Notes: generated from the sequence alone by a model not told the origin. 64,000 nt of DNA from Proteus alimentorum (GCF_002607735.1 NZ_NBVR01000031.1:124001-188000); one strand, 5' to 3'; counted from the first letter of the stretch, positions 10,393 to 21,359 are shown. Numbers and translations are program-made.

Positions 10393-10426
10393 AAAAAAGC
10401 GACTAATGAGAGTTAGTCGCTTTTTT
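10393..10426 (+). terminator. topA rho-independent terminator
   Basis: Stem GCGACTAA / TTAGTCGC preceded by A6 and followed by T6, 22 bases after the topA stop. Confidence 0.85.
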
Positions 10427-10526
10427 GTATTAAGAAGGTATGCTAATTAAATACACTGCAACAGTATTAATGGTTAATTTCTATTTGTCTGATGTTTTAC
10501 TTTGCTAATAATAAGACGGAGATACT

Positions 10527-11051
10527 ATGAAGCTGATACCTTTGTTACTATCTGGTTTACTCTTTACTTCTGTGGCAAGTGCTGCGACGTTAGATGTCAC
10601 ATTAAAAGAAGCTTTACCGACGGGGGCAGGCAACGATATTGGTGTTGTCACTATCACTGAAACTGATTACGGGCTGTTATTTACGCCAAAACTGACCGGA
10701 TTAACACCGGGTATTCATGGTTTTCATATTCATGCCAATGGTTCTTGTGAGCCGGATATGAAAGAGGGTAAACCGGTACCGGCTTTAAAAGCAGGGGGGC
10801 ATTTAGATCCTGAAAAAGTCGGTGTTCACTTGGGTCCTTATAATAAAGATGGGCATTTAGGTGATTTACCCGGATTAGTTGTGAATGACAAAGGTGTTGC
10901 TGATTACGCTGTATTAGCGCCAAAACTCACTAAGCTTGATCAAGTGAAAGATAAAGCAATTATGGTGCATGTGGGTGGCGATAACTATTCTGATGATCCT
11001 GCTGCGCTTGGTGGTGGGGGTGCAAGAATGGCATGTGGTGTGATTAAATAA
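10527..11051 (+). CDS. sodC: Periplasmic Cu,Zn superoxide dismutase
   Basis: A 174-residue protein. Residues 1-19 form a signal peptide ending VASA-A. The mature enzyme has the copper-ligand motif GFHIHANGSC and the zinc-loop histidines in GGHLDPEKVGVHLGPYNKDGHLGDLPG. The C-terminal GGGGARMACGVIK includes the partner cysteine of the conserved disulfide and the active-site arginine. It dismutates superoxide in the periplasm. It sits between topA and cysB, unlike in E. coli, with its own terminator, so it is likely a single-gene unit. Confidence 0.95.
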   Translation: MKLIPLLLSGLLFTSVASAATLDVTLKEALPTGAGNDIGVVTITETDYGLLFTPKLTGLTPGIHGFHIHANGSCEPDMKEGKPVPALKAGGHLDPEKVGVHLGPYNKDGHLGDLPGLVVNDKGVADYAVLAPKLTKLDQVKDKAIMVHVGGDNYSDDPAALGGGGARMACGVIK

Positions 11052-11077
11052 TTTAGCGCTACCAGTATTATGAAATA

Positions 11078-11107
11078 AAAGCTGACAGATGAGGTCGGCT
11101 TTTTTTA
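11078..11107 (+). terminator. sodC rho-independent terminator
   Basis: AAGCTGAC / GTCGGCTT stem (one G-T pair) followed by seven T. Confidence 0.8.
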
Positions 11108-11276
11108 TGCTTATTTATAGCTTATAACTATTTGATATAACAAAATCTAAATAACGCTATTAATTACGTTAGACCGAAATGAAATAAGTGATATAGTGGT
11201 TATATATTACATCTTTATTATTCTTTTTAGTTATATGAATATAAATAGAATAACGGAATAATAAGTCTTTTGTTGA

Positions 11277-12266
<990 letters not shown>

Positions 12267-12272
12267 TACTGA

Positions 12273-12293
12273 AAGGCGGGTCGTTCCCGCCTT
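12273..12293 (+). terminator. cysB terminator hairpin
   Basis: G+C-rich stem AAGGCGGG / CCCGCCTT with a five-base loop, right after the cysB stop. There is no long T-run. Confidence 0.6.
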
Positions 12294-12327
12294 CAAGCGT
12301 GTTCATAAACCTAATTTTTGTGATCAC

Positions 12328-13158
12328 TCATTTCAAATAAAAATCCCCACTAAAAAAAGCATCTGATTTTGCAATACTTAGCTGACGATATTTATTTAAA
12401 AAGTCATAAAACTGCTGATTAATCAGTGGATCATCAAGTGCGCTCGCATCAAAAACAGAGGTAATGGTGGTGTACTCTAAAGAGAGGGTAAATTTGCGAC
12501 CTATACAACTGGCGAGTAGCATTTTTGCTGATTGATAAGAAAAACGTAGGCTCAAAATTTTCAGCTTTGGAACAAAAATAAGATGATTATTATGATTGAG
12601 TATCTCCGTGATCCCCGCAATAGTTATTGTTTGATAGCTATCTAATGATTTTCGTAATCCGATTTCTATTTTTTGTCCTTGGGAATTTAAAAAATCAATA
12701 AATTCTCCAAGTGCAGGAGAGGTCGCATTGATTGCAGCGCCTAGTAATAATTGAATAAACGCTTGAGCAACAGAAAAATCAAAGGTTTGTTTATGAAATT
12801 TCTTTGTTTCGATTTTATTGTGTCCTAGAAGTGGTAAATGGTTGAGCGTATCTAACCAATGTTCGGGGCGATAATAGGCTTCATTATCCTCTTTTTTTAA
12901 TGCGGCAAGATGGTTTGCCATAATAGAAATGAGTCCAATTTGAATATTTTTAAGTTGTGACATTTTTTCTATTTCGGAAGGCTCAAAAGGTTTTGGTGAT
13001 GCGATGATAAATTGCACCAATCCTTCTGAATCTTTTATATTTTGCGAATGTAATGCATTCATCGATAAGGTTTGCGGAAAAGGGGGAGTAATAGGCTCCG
13101 CAAAATAGTGATCGGCATTCATAATGTTTTTTAGTAAATCAGATTGTTTGTTATTCAT
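12328..13158 (-). CDS. Single-cysteine protein, possibly Evf-like virulence factor family
   Basis: A 276-residue protein without signal peptide or transmembrane segment. It holds exactly one cysteine, C218 in LLASCIGRK, within an amphipathic stretch. Its length and a lone cysteine late in the chain recall the Erwinia virulence factor Evf, which is palmitoylated on its only cysteine; this comparison is from memory and was not aligned. Residues 125-150 are hydrophobic and alanine-rich. It stands alone on the minus strand between cysB and acnA, where E. coli has no such gene (ymiA-yciX there). Function otherwise unknown. Confidence 0.7.
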   Translation of the reverse strand: MNNKQSDLLKNIMNADHYFAEPITPPFPQTLSMNALHSQNIKDSEGLVQFIIASPKPFEPSEIEKMSQLKNIQIGLISIMANHLAALKKEDNEAYYRPEHWLDTLNHLPLLGHNKIETKKFHKQTFDFSVAQAFIQLLLGAAINATSPALGEFIDFLNSQGQKIEIGLRKSLDSYQTITIAGITEILNHNNHLIFVPKLKILSLRFSYQSAKMLLASCIGRKFTLSLEYTTITSVFDASALDDPLINQQFYDFLNKYRQLSIAKSDAFFSGDFYLK

Positions 13159-13377
13159 AAATATTATCCTTACGCAGTTATACCTCCATCATTAAAACCT
13201 CATTAAGCAAAAATTTAGAGACTAAAATTTATTAACACTATGACAGTCATAACATTGCGTTAACAAATTGTGTGGTCTTTAAGCGAAATTTAGCGTTATA
13301 TGATATGTTTAATAAATAACCTTACCTATTTTGATAGTTTAAACATGCTGTCAGTATAAAAATAAGAAGGAGGAGCT

Positions 13378-16050
13378 ATGTCGTTACGTTTGAAAAAAGA
13401 GAGCCATGCCACGCTCTTAGTCGGATCTCAAGAATATGAGTACTACCGTCTTTCTGAAGTTGCCCGCCAATTAGGCGATATTACCCGTCTTCCTAAATCT
13501 CTGAAGGTGTTACTAGAAAACTTAGTGCGTTATCTCGACAATGATACTGTTGTTGATGAGGATATTAAGGCACTCGTTGAGTGGCAAAAAACAGCTCATA
13601 CATCGCGTGAAATTGCGTATCGACCTGCAAGGGTGCTTATGCAAGATTTTACAGGTGTACCTGCGGTTGTTGATTTAGCCGCTATGCGTGAAGCGGTGAA
13701 ATCATTGGGTGGGCAAGTGGATAAAGTTAATCCATTATCACCCGTTGATTTAGTGATTGACCACTCTGTTATGGTTGATGAATATGCCAGTAAAAATGCG
13801 TTTGCTGAAAATGTGGAAATTGAAATGGAGCGTAACTATGAGCGCTACCTTTTTTTACGTTGGGGGCAGCAATCCTTTGAACGCTTTCGTGTCGTGCCGC
13901 CGGGTACAGGAATTTGCCATCAGGTAAATCTTGAATACTTAGGTAAAGCTATTTGGTCTGAAGTGCAGAATGGACGTCATGTCGCTTATCCTGACACCTT
14001 AGTTGGTACGGATTCTCATACCACAATGATCAATGGTCTTGGCGTGTTAGGTTGGGGGGTAGGAGGCATTGAAGCAGAAGCCGCAATGTTAGGCCAACCT
14101 ATCTCTATGCTAATTCCAGATGTTGTTGGTTTTAAACTGACCGGAAAATTACGTGAAGGGATCACGGCAACTGATCTGGTCTTAACCGTCACACAGATGT
14201 TACGCGCTCATGGTGTTGTGGGGAAATTTGTGGAGTTCTATGGCGATGGTTTAGCGTCATTACCTTTAGCTGATCGTGCAACAATAGCGAATATGTCGCC
14301 AGAGTATGGCGCGACCTGTGGATTCTTCCCAATAGATGATATCACTCTTGATTATTTGCGTTTAACAGGACGTGAAGAACAAGAGATTGCACTTGTTGAA
14401 GCCTATAGTAAAGAGCAAGGTCTATGGAGACATACCGGTGATGAACCTATCTTCACGTCAACATTATCGCTAGATATGGGAACTGTTGAAGCGAGCCTTG
14501 CAGGGCCTAAACGCCCTCAAGATAGAGTTAATTTATCAAGTGTACCTAAGGCATTTAAAGCGGCAGTCGATCTTGAAACCAATAAGAAACCACTGGTGCA
14601 GTTTCCTCAAGTAAAAATTGATGATTATCCTGCATTTGAGTTAACCGATGGTGCGGTCGTTATTGCGGCGATCACATCATGTACCAATACATCCAACCCT
14701 AATGTCTTAATGGCTGCTGGGTTACTGGCTAAAAATGCGGTAGAAAAAGGATTACAGCGTAAACCTTGGGTTAAGTCTTCTTTGGCACCTGGCTCTAAAG
14801 TGGTCACGGATTATCTTAATCTATCAGGATTAACGCCTTATCTTGATGAGTTAGGGTTTAATCTTGTGGGATATGGTTGCACAACCTGTATTGGCAACTC
14901 TGGGCCTTTATTAGCACCGATTGAAAGTGCGATTAAAGATAATGACTTAACTATTGCGGCTGTATTATCCGGCAACCGTAATTTTGAAGGTCGAATTCAT
15001 CCCTTAGTGAAAACCAACTGGTTAGCATCGCCACCTTTAGTGGTTGCTTATGCCTTATCAGGAAATATGAATATCGATCTTACTAAAGAGCCATTAGGTA
15101 AAGATAAACAGGGGGCTCCCGTTTATTTAAAAGATATTTGGCCTGACAGTAAAGCGATTGCTGATGCTGTTGAGAAAGTTAAAACAGAGATGTTCCATAA
15201 AGAGTACTCCGCCGTGTTTGAAGGTGATGAGACATGGAAATCACTGCAAACACAAGATACACCCGTCTATGATTGGCAACCCGACTCTACCTATATTCGC
15301 CATCCTCCTTTTTTTGAGGGAATGTCAAAAACGCCGGCTCCGATTAAAGATATTCATCAAGCCAGTATTTTAGCTATTTTAGGTGATTCGGTGACAACGG
15401 ATCATATTTCACCTGCTGGTAATATTAAGATAGATAGTCCCGCTGGACGTTATTTACGTGAACATGGTGTCGAGCCAAAAGATTTTAACTCTTATGGCTC
15501 AAGACGCGGTAATCATGAAGTCATGATGCGAGGCACATTTGCCAACATTCGTATTCGTAACGAAATGGTGCCAGGAATAGAAGGTGGTTTTACCAAGCAT
15601 ATTCCAACGGGTGAAATTCTGGCTATTTATGATGCTTCAATGCGTTATCAGCAAGAAAATACGCCACTGGCGATTATTGCTGGTAGTGAATACGGTTCAG
15701 GCTCTAGCCGAGACTGGGCCGCGAAGGGAACGCGTTTATTAGGTGTGCGAGTTGTTATCGCAGGCTCTTTTGAGCGAATTCACCGTTCTAACTTAATCGG
15801 TATGGGGGTTTTACCTTTAGAGTTTCCTAAAGGGGTATCTCGTCAAACATTGGGCTTAAAAGGTGATGAAAAAATTGAGATCACTGGGCTGAATGCATTA
15901 ATACCGAGCCAAGATGTCGCGGTTAATATTACTTTCGCCGATAATCGTACTGAAATTATTATGGCGCGTTGCCGTATTGATACTCAAACTGAATTAGCCT
16001 ATTTCCAACATGGTGGCATCTTGCATTATGTTATTCGTAATATGCTTTAA
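13378..16050 (+). CDS. acnA: Aconitate hydratase A
   Basis: The 890-residue protein is a full-length IRP1-type aconitase. The [4Fe-4S] ligands are C435 (SCTNTSNP), C501 and C504 (GCTTCIGNSG), the same positions as E. coli AcnA. The C-terminal swivel domain has YGSGSSRDWAAKGT. It interconverts citrate and isocitrate; the E. coli enzyme is the stress-induced and stationary-phase form. A strong AAGGAGGAG ribosome-binding site precedes the ATG. It is followed by a terminator. Confidence 0.98.
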   Translation: MSLRLKKESHATLLVGSQEYEYYRLSEVARQLGDITRLPKSLKVLLENLVRYLDNDTVVDEDIKALVEWQKTAHTSREIAYRPARVLMQDFTGVPAVVDLAAMREAVKSLGGQVDKVNPLSPVDLVIDHSVMVDEYASKNAFAENVEIEMERNYERYLFLRWGQQSFERFRVVPPGTGICHQVNLEYLGKAIWSEVQNGRHVAYPDTLVGTDSHTTMINGLGVLGWGVGGIEAEAAMLGQPISMLIPDVVGFKLTGKLREGITATDLVLTVTQMLRAHGVVGKFVEFYGDGLASLPLADRATIANMSPEYGATCGFFPIDDITLDYLRLTGREEQEIALVEAYSKEQGLWRHTGDEPIFTSTLSLDMGTVEASLAGPKRPQDRVNLSSVPKAFKAAVDLETNKKPLVQFPQVKIDDYPAFELTDGAVVIAAITSCTNTSNPNVLMAAGLLAKNAVEKGLQRKPWVKSSLAPGSKVVTDYLNLSGLTPYLDELGFNLVGYGCTTCIGNSGPLLAPIESAIKDNDLTIAAVLSGNRNFEGRIHPLVKTNWLASPPLVVAYALSGNMNIDLTKEPLGKDKQGAPVYLKDIWPDSKAIADAVEKVKTEMFHKEYSAVFEGDETWKSLQTQDTPVYDWQPDSTYIRHPPFFEGMSKTPAPIKDIHQASILAILGDSVTTDHISPAGNIKIDSPAGRYLREHGVEPKDFNSYGSRRGNHEVMMRGTFANIRIRNEMVPGIEGGFTKHIPTGEILAIYDASMRYQQENTPLAIIAGSEYGSGSSRDWAAKGTRLLGVRVVIAGSFERIHRSNLIGMGVLPLEFPKGVSRQTLGLKGDEKIEITGLNALIPSQDVAVNITFADNRTEIIMARCRIDTQTELAYFQHGGILHYVIRNML

Positions 16051-16072
16051 TTCAGTTTAGTTGTTATAAATC

Positions 16073-16108
16073 AAACGCCTCATTATAAAAATAATGGGGC
16101 GTTTTTTT
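16073..16108 (+). terminator. acnA rho-independent terminator
   Basis: AAACGCCTCATTAT pairs with ATAATGGGGCGTTT (one G-T pair), followed by T7. Confidence 0.85.
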
Positions 16109-16136
16109 GTTATGTCATAAAGGATCTAATAAACAA

Positions 16137-16952
16137 TCACCAGCCTTGTATTGCGCCACCGTTAAAAATACTTTCAGCAGCTGTGGCAACTTCGGGGGAT
16201 TGGTAAGCCTTAATAAAATCCCGCACATTATCAGCGTCTTTGTTATCTTCTCTTGTCACAATAATATTGGTGTAAGGCGAGTTTTTATCCTCAATAAAAA
16301 TACTGTCTTTGGTAGGAGATAAATTAATTTGCTGGATATAAGTTGTACTGATAATAGCAACAGTCACTTTTGGATCGTTTAAAACTCGTGGTAATTGCGC
16401 GCCTTCTAGCTCCATAATGTTAAGTTTAAGTGGATTATCTATGATGTCGATAGCCGTAGGCAATAAACCACTGTTGGGTTTTAATGTAATAAGATTTTCT
16501 TTATCTAATAACAGTAATGCTCGACCTAAATTGGTGGGATCGTTAGGAACTGCAATAGTATCGCCTGATTTTAACGCCGAAGGATGTTTAATCTTAGTTG
16601 AATAGCCCGCCATTGGAAAAACAAAGGTATTACCCACTGCGACTAAATTATAACCACGAGATTGATTATCTTGGGCAAGAAAAGGGCGATGTTGAAAAAC
16701 ATTGGCATCAAGTTCTTTATTGGCCGTGGGATCATTAGGCAATAAAGAACCACTGAAACTCACCAATTCAACCTCTAAGCCATATTTTTCTTTTGCGACT
16801 TTTTTGGCAATTTCAGCCACATCTTGTTCAGCACCATTAATCACACCAACCTTGATTGAATAGCTGTTTTTATCGCTATTATCACAGCCTGTTAATAATG
16901 TTCCTGCTAATAATAGCGCGCCGAAAATCCTACCAGAAAAATGTAATGGCAT
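16137..16952 (-). CDS. MetQ/NlpA-family substrate-binding lipoprotein
   Basis: A 271-residue lipoprotein: the signal ends in the lipobox LLTGC (lipidated C23), followed by D, an inner-membrane retention signal. The mature domain matches the NlpA family with KVGVINGAEQDVAEIAKKVA, the family's DANVFQHRPFL, AVPNDPTNLGRALLLL and the C-terminal GGAIQGW. Such proteins bind methionine or related ligands for the MetNI transporter. No metN or metI is adjacent, so it is an orphan like E. coli NlpA. Substrate is not determined. Confidence 0.85.
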   Translation of the reverse strand: MPLHFSGRIFGALLLAGTLLTGCDNSDKNSYSIKVGVINGAEQDVAEIAKKVAKEKYGLEVELVSFSGSLLPNDPTANKELDANVFQHRPFLAQDNQSRGYNLVAVGNTFVFPMAGYSTKIKHPSALKSGDTIAVPNDPTNLGRALLLLDKENLITLKPNSGLLPTAIDIIDNPLKLNIMELEGAQLPRVLNDPKVTVAIISTTYIQQINLSPTKDSIFIEDKNSPYTNIIVTREDNKDADNVRDFIKAYQSPEVATAAESIFNGGAIQGW

Positions 16953-17135
16953 AATGCATTCCTATCAAAATTTATTTATTAATAAATAACTTAGGAACCG
17001 ATGGATAGTCAATGAAATCGCATATGACAAATTTTCACATGATATAATTTAATGATAAAAAAGACGTGAAATCAGAGGCAAGAAAAGAAAAATGAATAGT
17101 GAATGAATTTGCAAGCTAATAGAATAAAAGGACTA

Positions 17136-17167
17136 AATAAAAAATCCGAGCAATTCAAGCTCGGATT
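17136..17167 (-). terminator. ribA rho-independent terminator
   Basis: On the minus strand AATCCGAGC and GCTCGGATT form a stem followed by a T-rich run, about 30 bases after the ribA stop. Confidence 0.85.
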
Positions 17168-17198
17168 GGAAAATAATTAATGCTGTGCTGTTACTTTA

Positions 17199-17798
17199 TT
17201 ATTGCGCTTTCTTAAATAAAAGATGGCCCATTTTATCGGCTTTAGTATCAAGATAATGTGCATTACTTGGATTACGTCCGACGATCAAAGGAACTCGCTC
17301 GATAACATTAATGCCTGCTGCTTTCATGATTTCAATTTTCTTAGGATTATTGGTTAATAATCGAACTTCATGAACACCTAATAGGTTATACATATCAGCA
17401 CAAAGGGTAAAATCGCGTTCGTCAGCTTTAAAACCTAACTCAAGGTTCGCTTCAACGGTATCTAATCCTTTATCTTGTAATGCGTAAGCTCGTATTTTAT
17501 TGAGTAATCCAATATTTCGGCCTTCTTGGCGATGATAAAGTAATACGCCACGACCTGTTTTGCTTATTTGTGAAAGCGCAGCTTCAAGTTGGAAACCACA
17601 ATCACAACGTAGGCTAAATAAAGCATCACCCGTTAAGCATTCTGAATGAATACGAGATAACACGGGCTCTGAGCCTGAAATATCGCCATAAACAAGGGCG
17701 ACATGATCTTTTCCTGTTGCGATTTCTTCAAAACCAACCATTAAAAACTCACCAAAAGGAGTAGGTAGTTTTGCTTCTGCGATACGTCTTAATTTCAT
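17199..17798 (-). CDS. ribA: GTP cyclohydrolase II
   Basis: A 199-residue monofunctional enzyme without a RibB domain. The zinc cysteines are C54, C65 and C67 ([18 protein letters not shown]), and the catalytic region [11 protein letters not shown] and later NNPKKI match the family. It opens the imidazole ring of GTP in the first step of riboflavin synthesis. It is divergent from pgpB, as in E. coli. Confidence 0.97.
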   Translation of the reverse strand: MKLRRIAEAKLPTPFGEFLMVGFEEIATGKDHVALVYGDISGSEPVLSRIHSECLTGDALFSLRCDCGFQLEAALSQISKTGRGVLLYHRQEGRNIGLLNKIRAYALQDKGLDTVEANLELGFKADERDFTLCADMYNLLGVHEVRLLTNNPKKIEIMKAAGINVIERVPLIVGRNPSNAHYLDTKADKMGHLLFKKAQ

Positions 17799-18063
17799 TA
17801 TTTTTGACTCATAATTTCAGGTGAAACTCTCGTTCAAGATTATACACTTTATAACGAGAACAAAGAGAAATAAAACACTGAAATGCTTCCATGTCTGATA
17901 GGCAAGGAATTGGGTAACACACACTTATACATTCACACCACTACAAATTATCAGATTTTGCACCTTCTTGCATAATGATTTATTGCTAAACTTGCATCGT
18001 TTATACTGATAATCTTTAGCGGTGAGAGGAAGATAATATTTGTATTTAAGAAGAGGCAATATA

Positions 18064-18783
18064 TTGAATAGGCAAATAACAAAGTTGATTCTATTAGGTA
18101 GTATGTTGCTCTTAATCATACCAAGTGCAGTGTTGATATTGGGTTGGAAATGGCAACCTACTGATCACCCTTTAGGGGGGATAAGTACATTATGGATAGC
18201 AAATAGTGCAGCAAAACCTTGGGGATTTGTGACAATGATGGTTTTGTTAGCGTTGCTCTTTATGGCTTTGAAATTAAAACGCAACCATTTTATTCAATTA
18301 GCTGTAATAATTATTGCTACATTATCTATTGGGCAATTAATTAAGGTTGCAGTCAAAAATACAGTAAAAGAGCCTCGCCCTTATGTTGTTTGGGTGAGTG
18401 AAAATTTGCACATTAGCACTGAGGCTTTTTATCAAGTATCAAGGCCTGAGCGAGAACAATGGCTCCAAAATGGATTAGCTAACTCACCGGTGATCCCTGA
18501 ATGGCAACTTAAACATTGGAAAGCTGAAACGGGTTATGCTTTTCCGTCTGGTCATAGTTTATTTTCAGCCACACTCGCGTTATTTGTTTTTGTCCTTTTT
18601 ATGTTGTGTCGTCATTATTTTTTAGCGTCACTCGGGTTATTATGGGGAATTGATGTCACGGTGGGGCGTATTGTATTAGGAATGCACTGGGCATCTGATG
18701 TGATTGTCGGTATTCTAATCAGCACAGTGCTGGTTTTGTGTGCATTTAAGGTGATTGAGCGTCGTTTATTGCTCAAATCCTGA
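18064..18783 (+). CDS. pgpB: Phosphatidylglycerophosphatase B / undecaprenyl pyrophosphate phosphatase
   Basis: A PAP2 membrane phosphatase with about six hydrophobic segments. The three active-site motifs are KEPRPYVVW, FPSGHSLFSA and GRIVLGMHWASDVIVG. It dephosphorylates phosphatidylglycerophosphate and undecaprenyl pyrophosphate on the periplasmic side. Two TTG starts are possible in frame, at 18040 and 18064. Both have purine-rich ribosome-binding sites; the second is chosen because it gives the E. coli-like distance to the GWKWQP segment. The 18040 start would give 247 residues. Confidence 0.9.
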   Translation: MNRQITKLILLGSMLLLIIPSAVLILGWKWQPTDHPLGGISTLWIANSAAKPWGFVTMMVLLALLFMALKLKRNHFIQLAVIIIATLSIGQLIKVAVKNTVKEPRPYVVWVSENLHISTEAFYQVSRPEREQWLQNGLANSPVIPEWQLKHWKAETGYAFPSGHSLFSATLALFVFVLFMLCRHYFLASLGLLWGIDVTVGRIVLGMHWASDVIVGILISTVLVLCAFKVIERRLLLKS

Positions 18784-18942
18784 CGATAACCCTTATTTTT
18801 GAGATACAGAATGTCTTTTTCGATATTTATGTGAAAAAATATACGAAAATCAGATGATTCTAAGAAATGACTTTCTTTGTGCGCAGTGAAAATGCTACCT
18901 TTATCTGTCTACTAAAGAAAAGAGAATAAAAAAGGAAATAAT

Positions 18943-19260
18943 GTGAAAAAGGTCCTACTTTTTATTTTGGTTATTCTTGTTCTTGCCATCGTGGTGATTG
19001 CCATGACTTTAGGCACAAATAACGATCAGGTGGTCACATTTAATTACCTTATTGCTCAAGGCGAATATCGTATTTCTACCTTGTTAGCGACTTTGTTTGG
19101 AGTGGGTTTTGTACTAGGCTGGATTGTAAGTGGTGTTTTTTATCTACGTGTACGTTTATCACTAGGCCGAGCAAAACGTAAAATTAAACGTCTTGAAAGC
19201 GCCCAAACAAAACAAGAAAACCAAGAAAGTCGCCCAACGGTTGCTTCTGCTACGAAATAA
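18943..19260 (+). CDS. lapA: Lipopolysaccharide assembly protein A
   Basis: A 105-residue inner-membrane protein with two hydrophobic segments (about residues 3-22 and 42-66) and a basic coiled cytoplasmic tail ending in an S/T/A-rich segment. It matches E. coli YciS/LapA and begins with GTG after an AAAAGGAAA ribosome-binding site. LapA works with LapB in control of LPS synthesis. It is nine bases ahead of the next reading frame, so translation is probably coupled to lapB. Confidence 0.93.
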   Translation: MKKVLLFILVILVLAIVVIAMTLGTNNDQVVTFNYLIAQGEYRISTLLATLFGVGFVLGWIVSGVFYLRVRLSLGRAKRKIKRLESAQTKQENQESRPTVASATK

Positions 19261-19272
19261 GGACGATAGTTG

Positions 19273-20445
19273 ATGCTAGAATTGCTGTTTCTGTTATTAC
19301 CTGTCGCTGCGGCTTACGGCTGGTATATGGGGCGTCGTGGCGCTCAACAGGACAAACAGCAGAACGCCGATCGCCTGTCACGAGAGTATGTGGCGGGTGT
19401 TAACTTTTTACTCTCTGATCAACAAGATAAAGCCGTTGATCTTTTTCTCGAAATGCTTAAAGAAGATAGCTCTGCATTTGAAGCTCATCTTACTTTAGGT
19501 AATCTTTTTCGCTCTCGTGGCGAAGTCGAACGTGCTATTCGTATCCATCAATCGCTAATGGAGAGTGCTGCGCTTTCTTTCGATCAACGTCTACTTGCTG
19601 TTCAACAGTTAGGTCGTGACTATGTCGCGGCGGGGGTTTATGATCGTGCTGAAAATATGTTTCAGCAACTTATTGATGAACAAGAATTTCGTCAAAGTGC
19701 ACTACAATCTTTGCTTGCTATTTACCAGTTAACCAGTGATTGGGGAAAAGCCATAGAAACGGCTGAAAAATTGGTTAAATTAGGCCAGCATGAATTAAAA
19801 GAACAAATTTCACATTTTTATTGTGAATTGGCACTTCAAGAAATGAGCAGTGATAATCTTGATAGTGCACTTAATTTCTTACAAAAAGCAGGGCAAGCTG
19901 ATCCCCTCTGTGCTCGTGTTTCCATTATGTATGGTCGTATTTATATTGCCCGTGATGAGAAACAAAAAGCCATTGATATGCTGATGAAAGTTATTGAGCA
20001 AGATAAAGAGATGGTCAGCGAAACCTTGCCTATGCTTTTTGAATGTTTCCAAGCTCAAGGCGACGATATTTCTCGTTGGGAAACTTATTTACGTCAATGT
20101 GTGGATAGTAATTGTGGTGCGATTGCTGAGCTTTACCTTGCTGACATTATTGAAGCTAAAGAAGGTATTGAAGCGGCTCAGTTATACATTAATCGTCAAT
20201 TAGAGCGTCATCCAACCATGCGCTTGTTCTATCGTTTAATGCGTTACCATTTAGCAGAAGCGGAAGAAGGACGCGCTAAAGAGAGCCTTATCTTATTGCG
20301 CTATATGGTGGGTGAACAAATTCGCACGAAACCAGATTACCGTTGCCATAAATGTGGTTTTACCTCTCATGCATTATATTGGCATTGTCCATCCTGTCGT
20401 TCATGGGATACCGTTAAACCTATTCGCGGTTTAGATGGTCAGTGA
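19273..20445 (+). CDS. lapB: Lipopolysaccharide assembly protein B (YciM), TPR protein
   Basis: The protein of about 390 residues has an N-terminal membrane anchor (MLELLFLLLPVAAAYGWYMG), a run of TPR repeats over most of its length, and a C-terminal rubredoxin-like zinc domain (CHKCGF and CPSCRSW, last 40 residues). In E. coli it recruits FtsH to degrade LpxC and so limits LPS synthesis. The ATG at 19273 is chosen over TTG three bases earlier because it gives the conserved MLELLF start. Confidence 0.96.
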   Translation: MLELLFLLLPVAAAYGWYMGRRGAQQDKQQNADRLSREYVAGVNFLLSDQQDKAVDLFLEMLKEDSSAFEAHLTLGNLFRSRGEVERAIRIHQSLMESAALSFDQRLLAVQQLGRDYVAAGVYDRAENMFQQLIDEQEFRQSALQSLLAIYQLTSDWGKAIETAEKLVKLGQHELKEQISHFYCELALQEMSSDNLDSALNFLQKAGQADPLCARVSIMYGRIYIARDEKQKAIDMLMKVIEQDKEMVSETLPMLFECFQAQGDDISRWETYLRQCVDSNCGAIAELYLADIIEAKEGIEAAQLYINRQLERHPTMRLFYRLMRYHLAEAEEGRAKESLILLRYMVGEQIRTKPDYRCHKCGFTSHALYWHCPSCRSWDTVKPIRGLDGQ

Positions 20446-20490
20446 CAATGTCACTTTTTTAATAGTCTCTCTATAAATAAAGGCCCTAAA

Positions 20491-21219
20491 ATGTCATTTC
20501 ATTGTGATAAAAAATCGCCCGAGCTTACCTGCGCGCCCGTTATTGTGGCACTAGACTATGAAGACCAAAAAAGTGCATTAGATTTTGCACAGCGTATTGA
20601 TCCCTCATCGTGTCGTTTAAAAATTGGTAAAGAGATGTTTACCCGTTTTGGCCCTCAATTTGTGACTCAATTACAAAAAGAAGGGTTTGATATTTTCTTA
20701 GATTTAAAATTTCATGATATTCCCAATACTGTTGCAAGAGCTGTCGCTGCCGCCGCTGATTTAGGTGTATGGATGGTCAATGTACACGCGAGTGGTGGAA
20801 GTCGTATGATGCGTGCTGCTAAAGAGAGTCTTGCCACATTTGGTAAAGATGCACCACTTTTAACGGCAGTGACTGTACTTACCAGTATGGACCAATCTGA
20901 TTTAATTGAATTGGGAATAACATTGACGCCCGCAGAACAGGCAGAACGTTTAGCGTTACTGACAAAATCTTGTGGTCTTGACGGGGTTGTTTGCTCCGCA
21001 CATGAAGCAACGCGTTTTAAGCAAATTTGTGGTGATGATTTCTTATTAGTTACTCCGGGGATTCGCCCCGCAGGAAGCGATGTTGGCGATCAACGTCGCG
21101 TAATGACGCCAGAGCAGGCCATTGCAGCAGGCGTTGATTATATGGTGATTGGGCGTCCAATTACACGTAGTGATGATCCACTAAAAACGTTGCAACAAAT
21201 TAATCACTCTATACTCTAA
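20491..21219 (+). CDS. pyrF: Orotidine 5'-phosphate decarboxylase
   Basis: A 242-residue TIM-barrel enzyme. The catalytic D-K-D array is visible in [10 protein letters not shown] (D71, K73, D76), the N-terminal substrate loop in VALDYED, and the phosphate site in TPGIRPAG and VIGRPIT. It makes UMP from OMP, the last pyrimidine step. It lies 45 bases after lapB in the conserved order lapA-lapB-pyrF-yciH. Confidence 0.97.
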   Translation: MSFHCDKKSPELTCAPVIVALDYEDQKSALDFAQRIDPSSCRLKIGKEMFTRFGPQFVTQLQKEGFDIFLDLKFHDIPNTVARAVAAAADLGVWMVNVHASGGSRMMRAAKESLATFGKDAPLLTAVTVLTSMDQSDLIELGITLTPAEQAERLALLTKSCGLDGVVCSAHEATRFKQICGDDFLLVTPGIRPAGSDVGDQRRVMTPEQAIAAGVDYMVIGRPITRSDDPLKTLQQINHSIL

Positions 21220-21223
21220 ATAT

Positions 21224-21357
21224 TTCAAGGTACGACTAAGAGACAAGTAAATGAGTGACTAGAAGTATACAAAGGTATGTGACTAATGCGAGTAAACGCA
21301 GTCAACAACGAACGCTGTGACTTGAAGTATGACGAATATATACAAGGTATGTAATTA
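21224..21357. repeat. Intergenic repeat with terminal inverted ends
   Basis: The spacer between pyrF and yciH starts with TATTTCAAG and ends near TTGAAGTATGACGAATATA, so the ends are inverted copies. The interior TGCGAGTAAACGCAGTCAACAACG and flanks resemble a repetitive intergenic sequence of enterobacteria that contains GTCATACTTCAAG ends; this recognition is from memory. It carries no gene. Confidence 0.55.
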
Positions 21358-21359
21358 AC

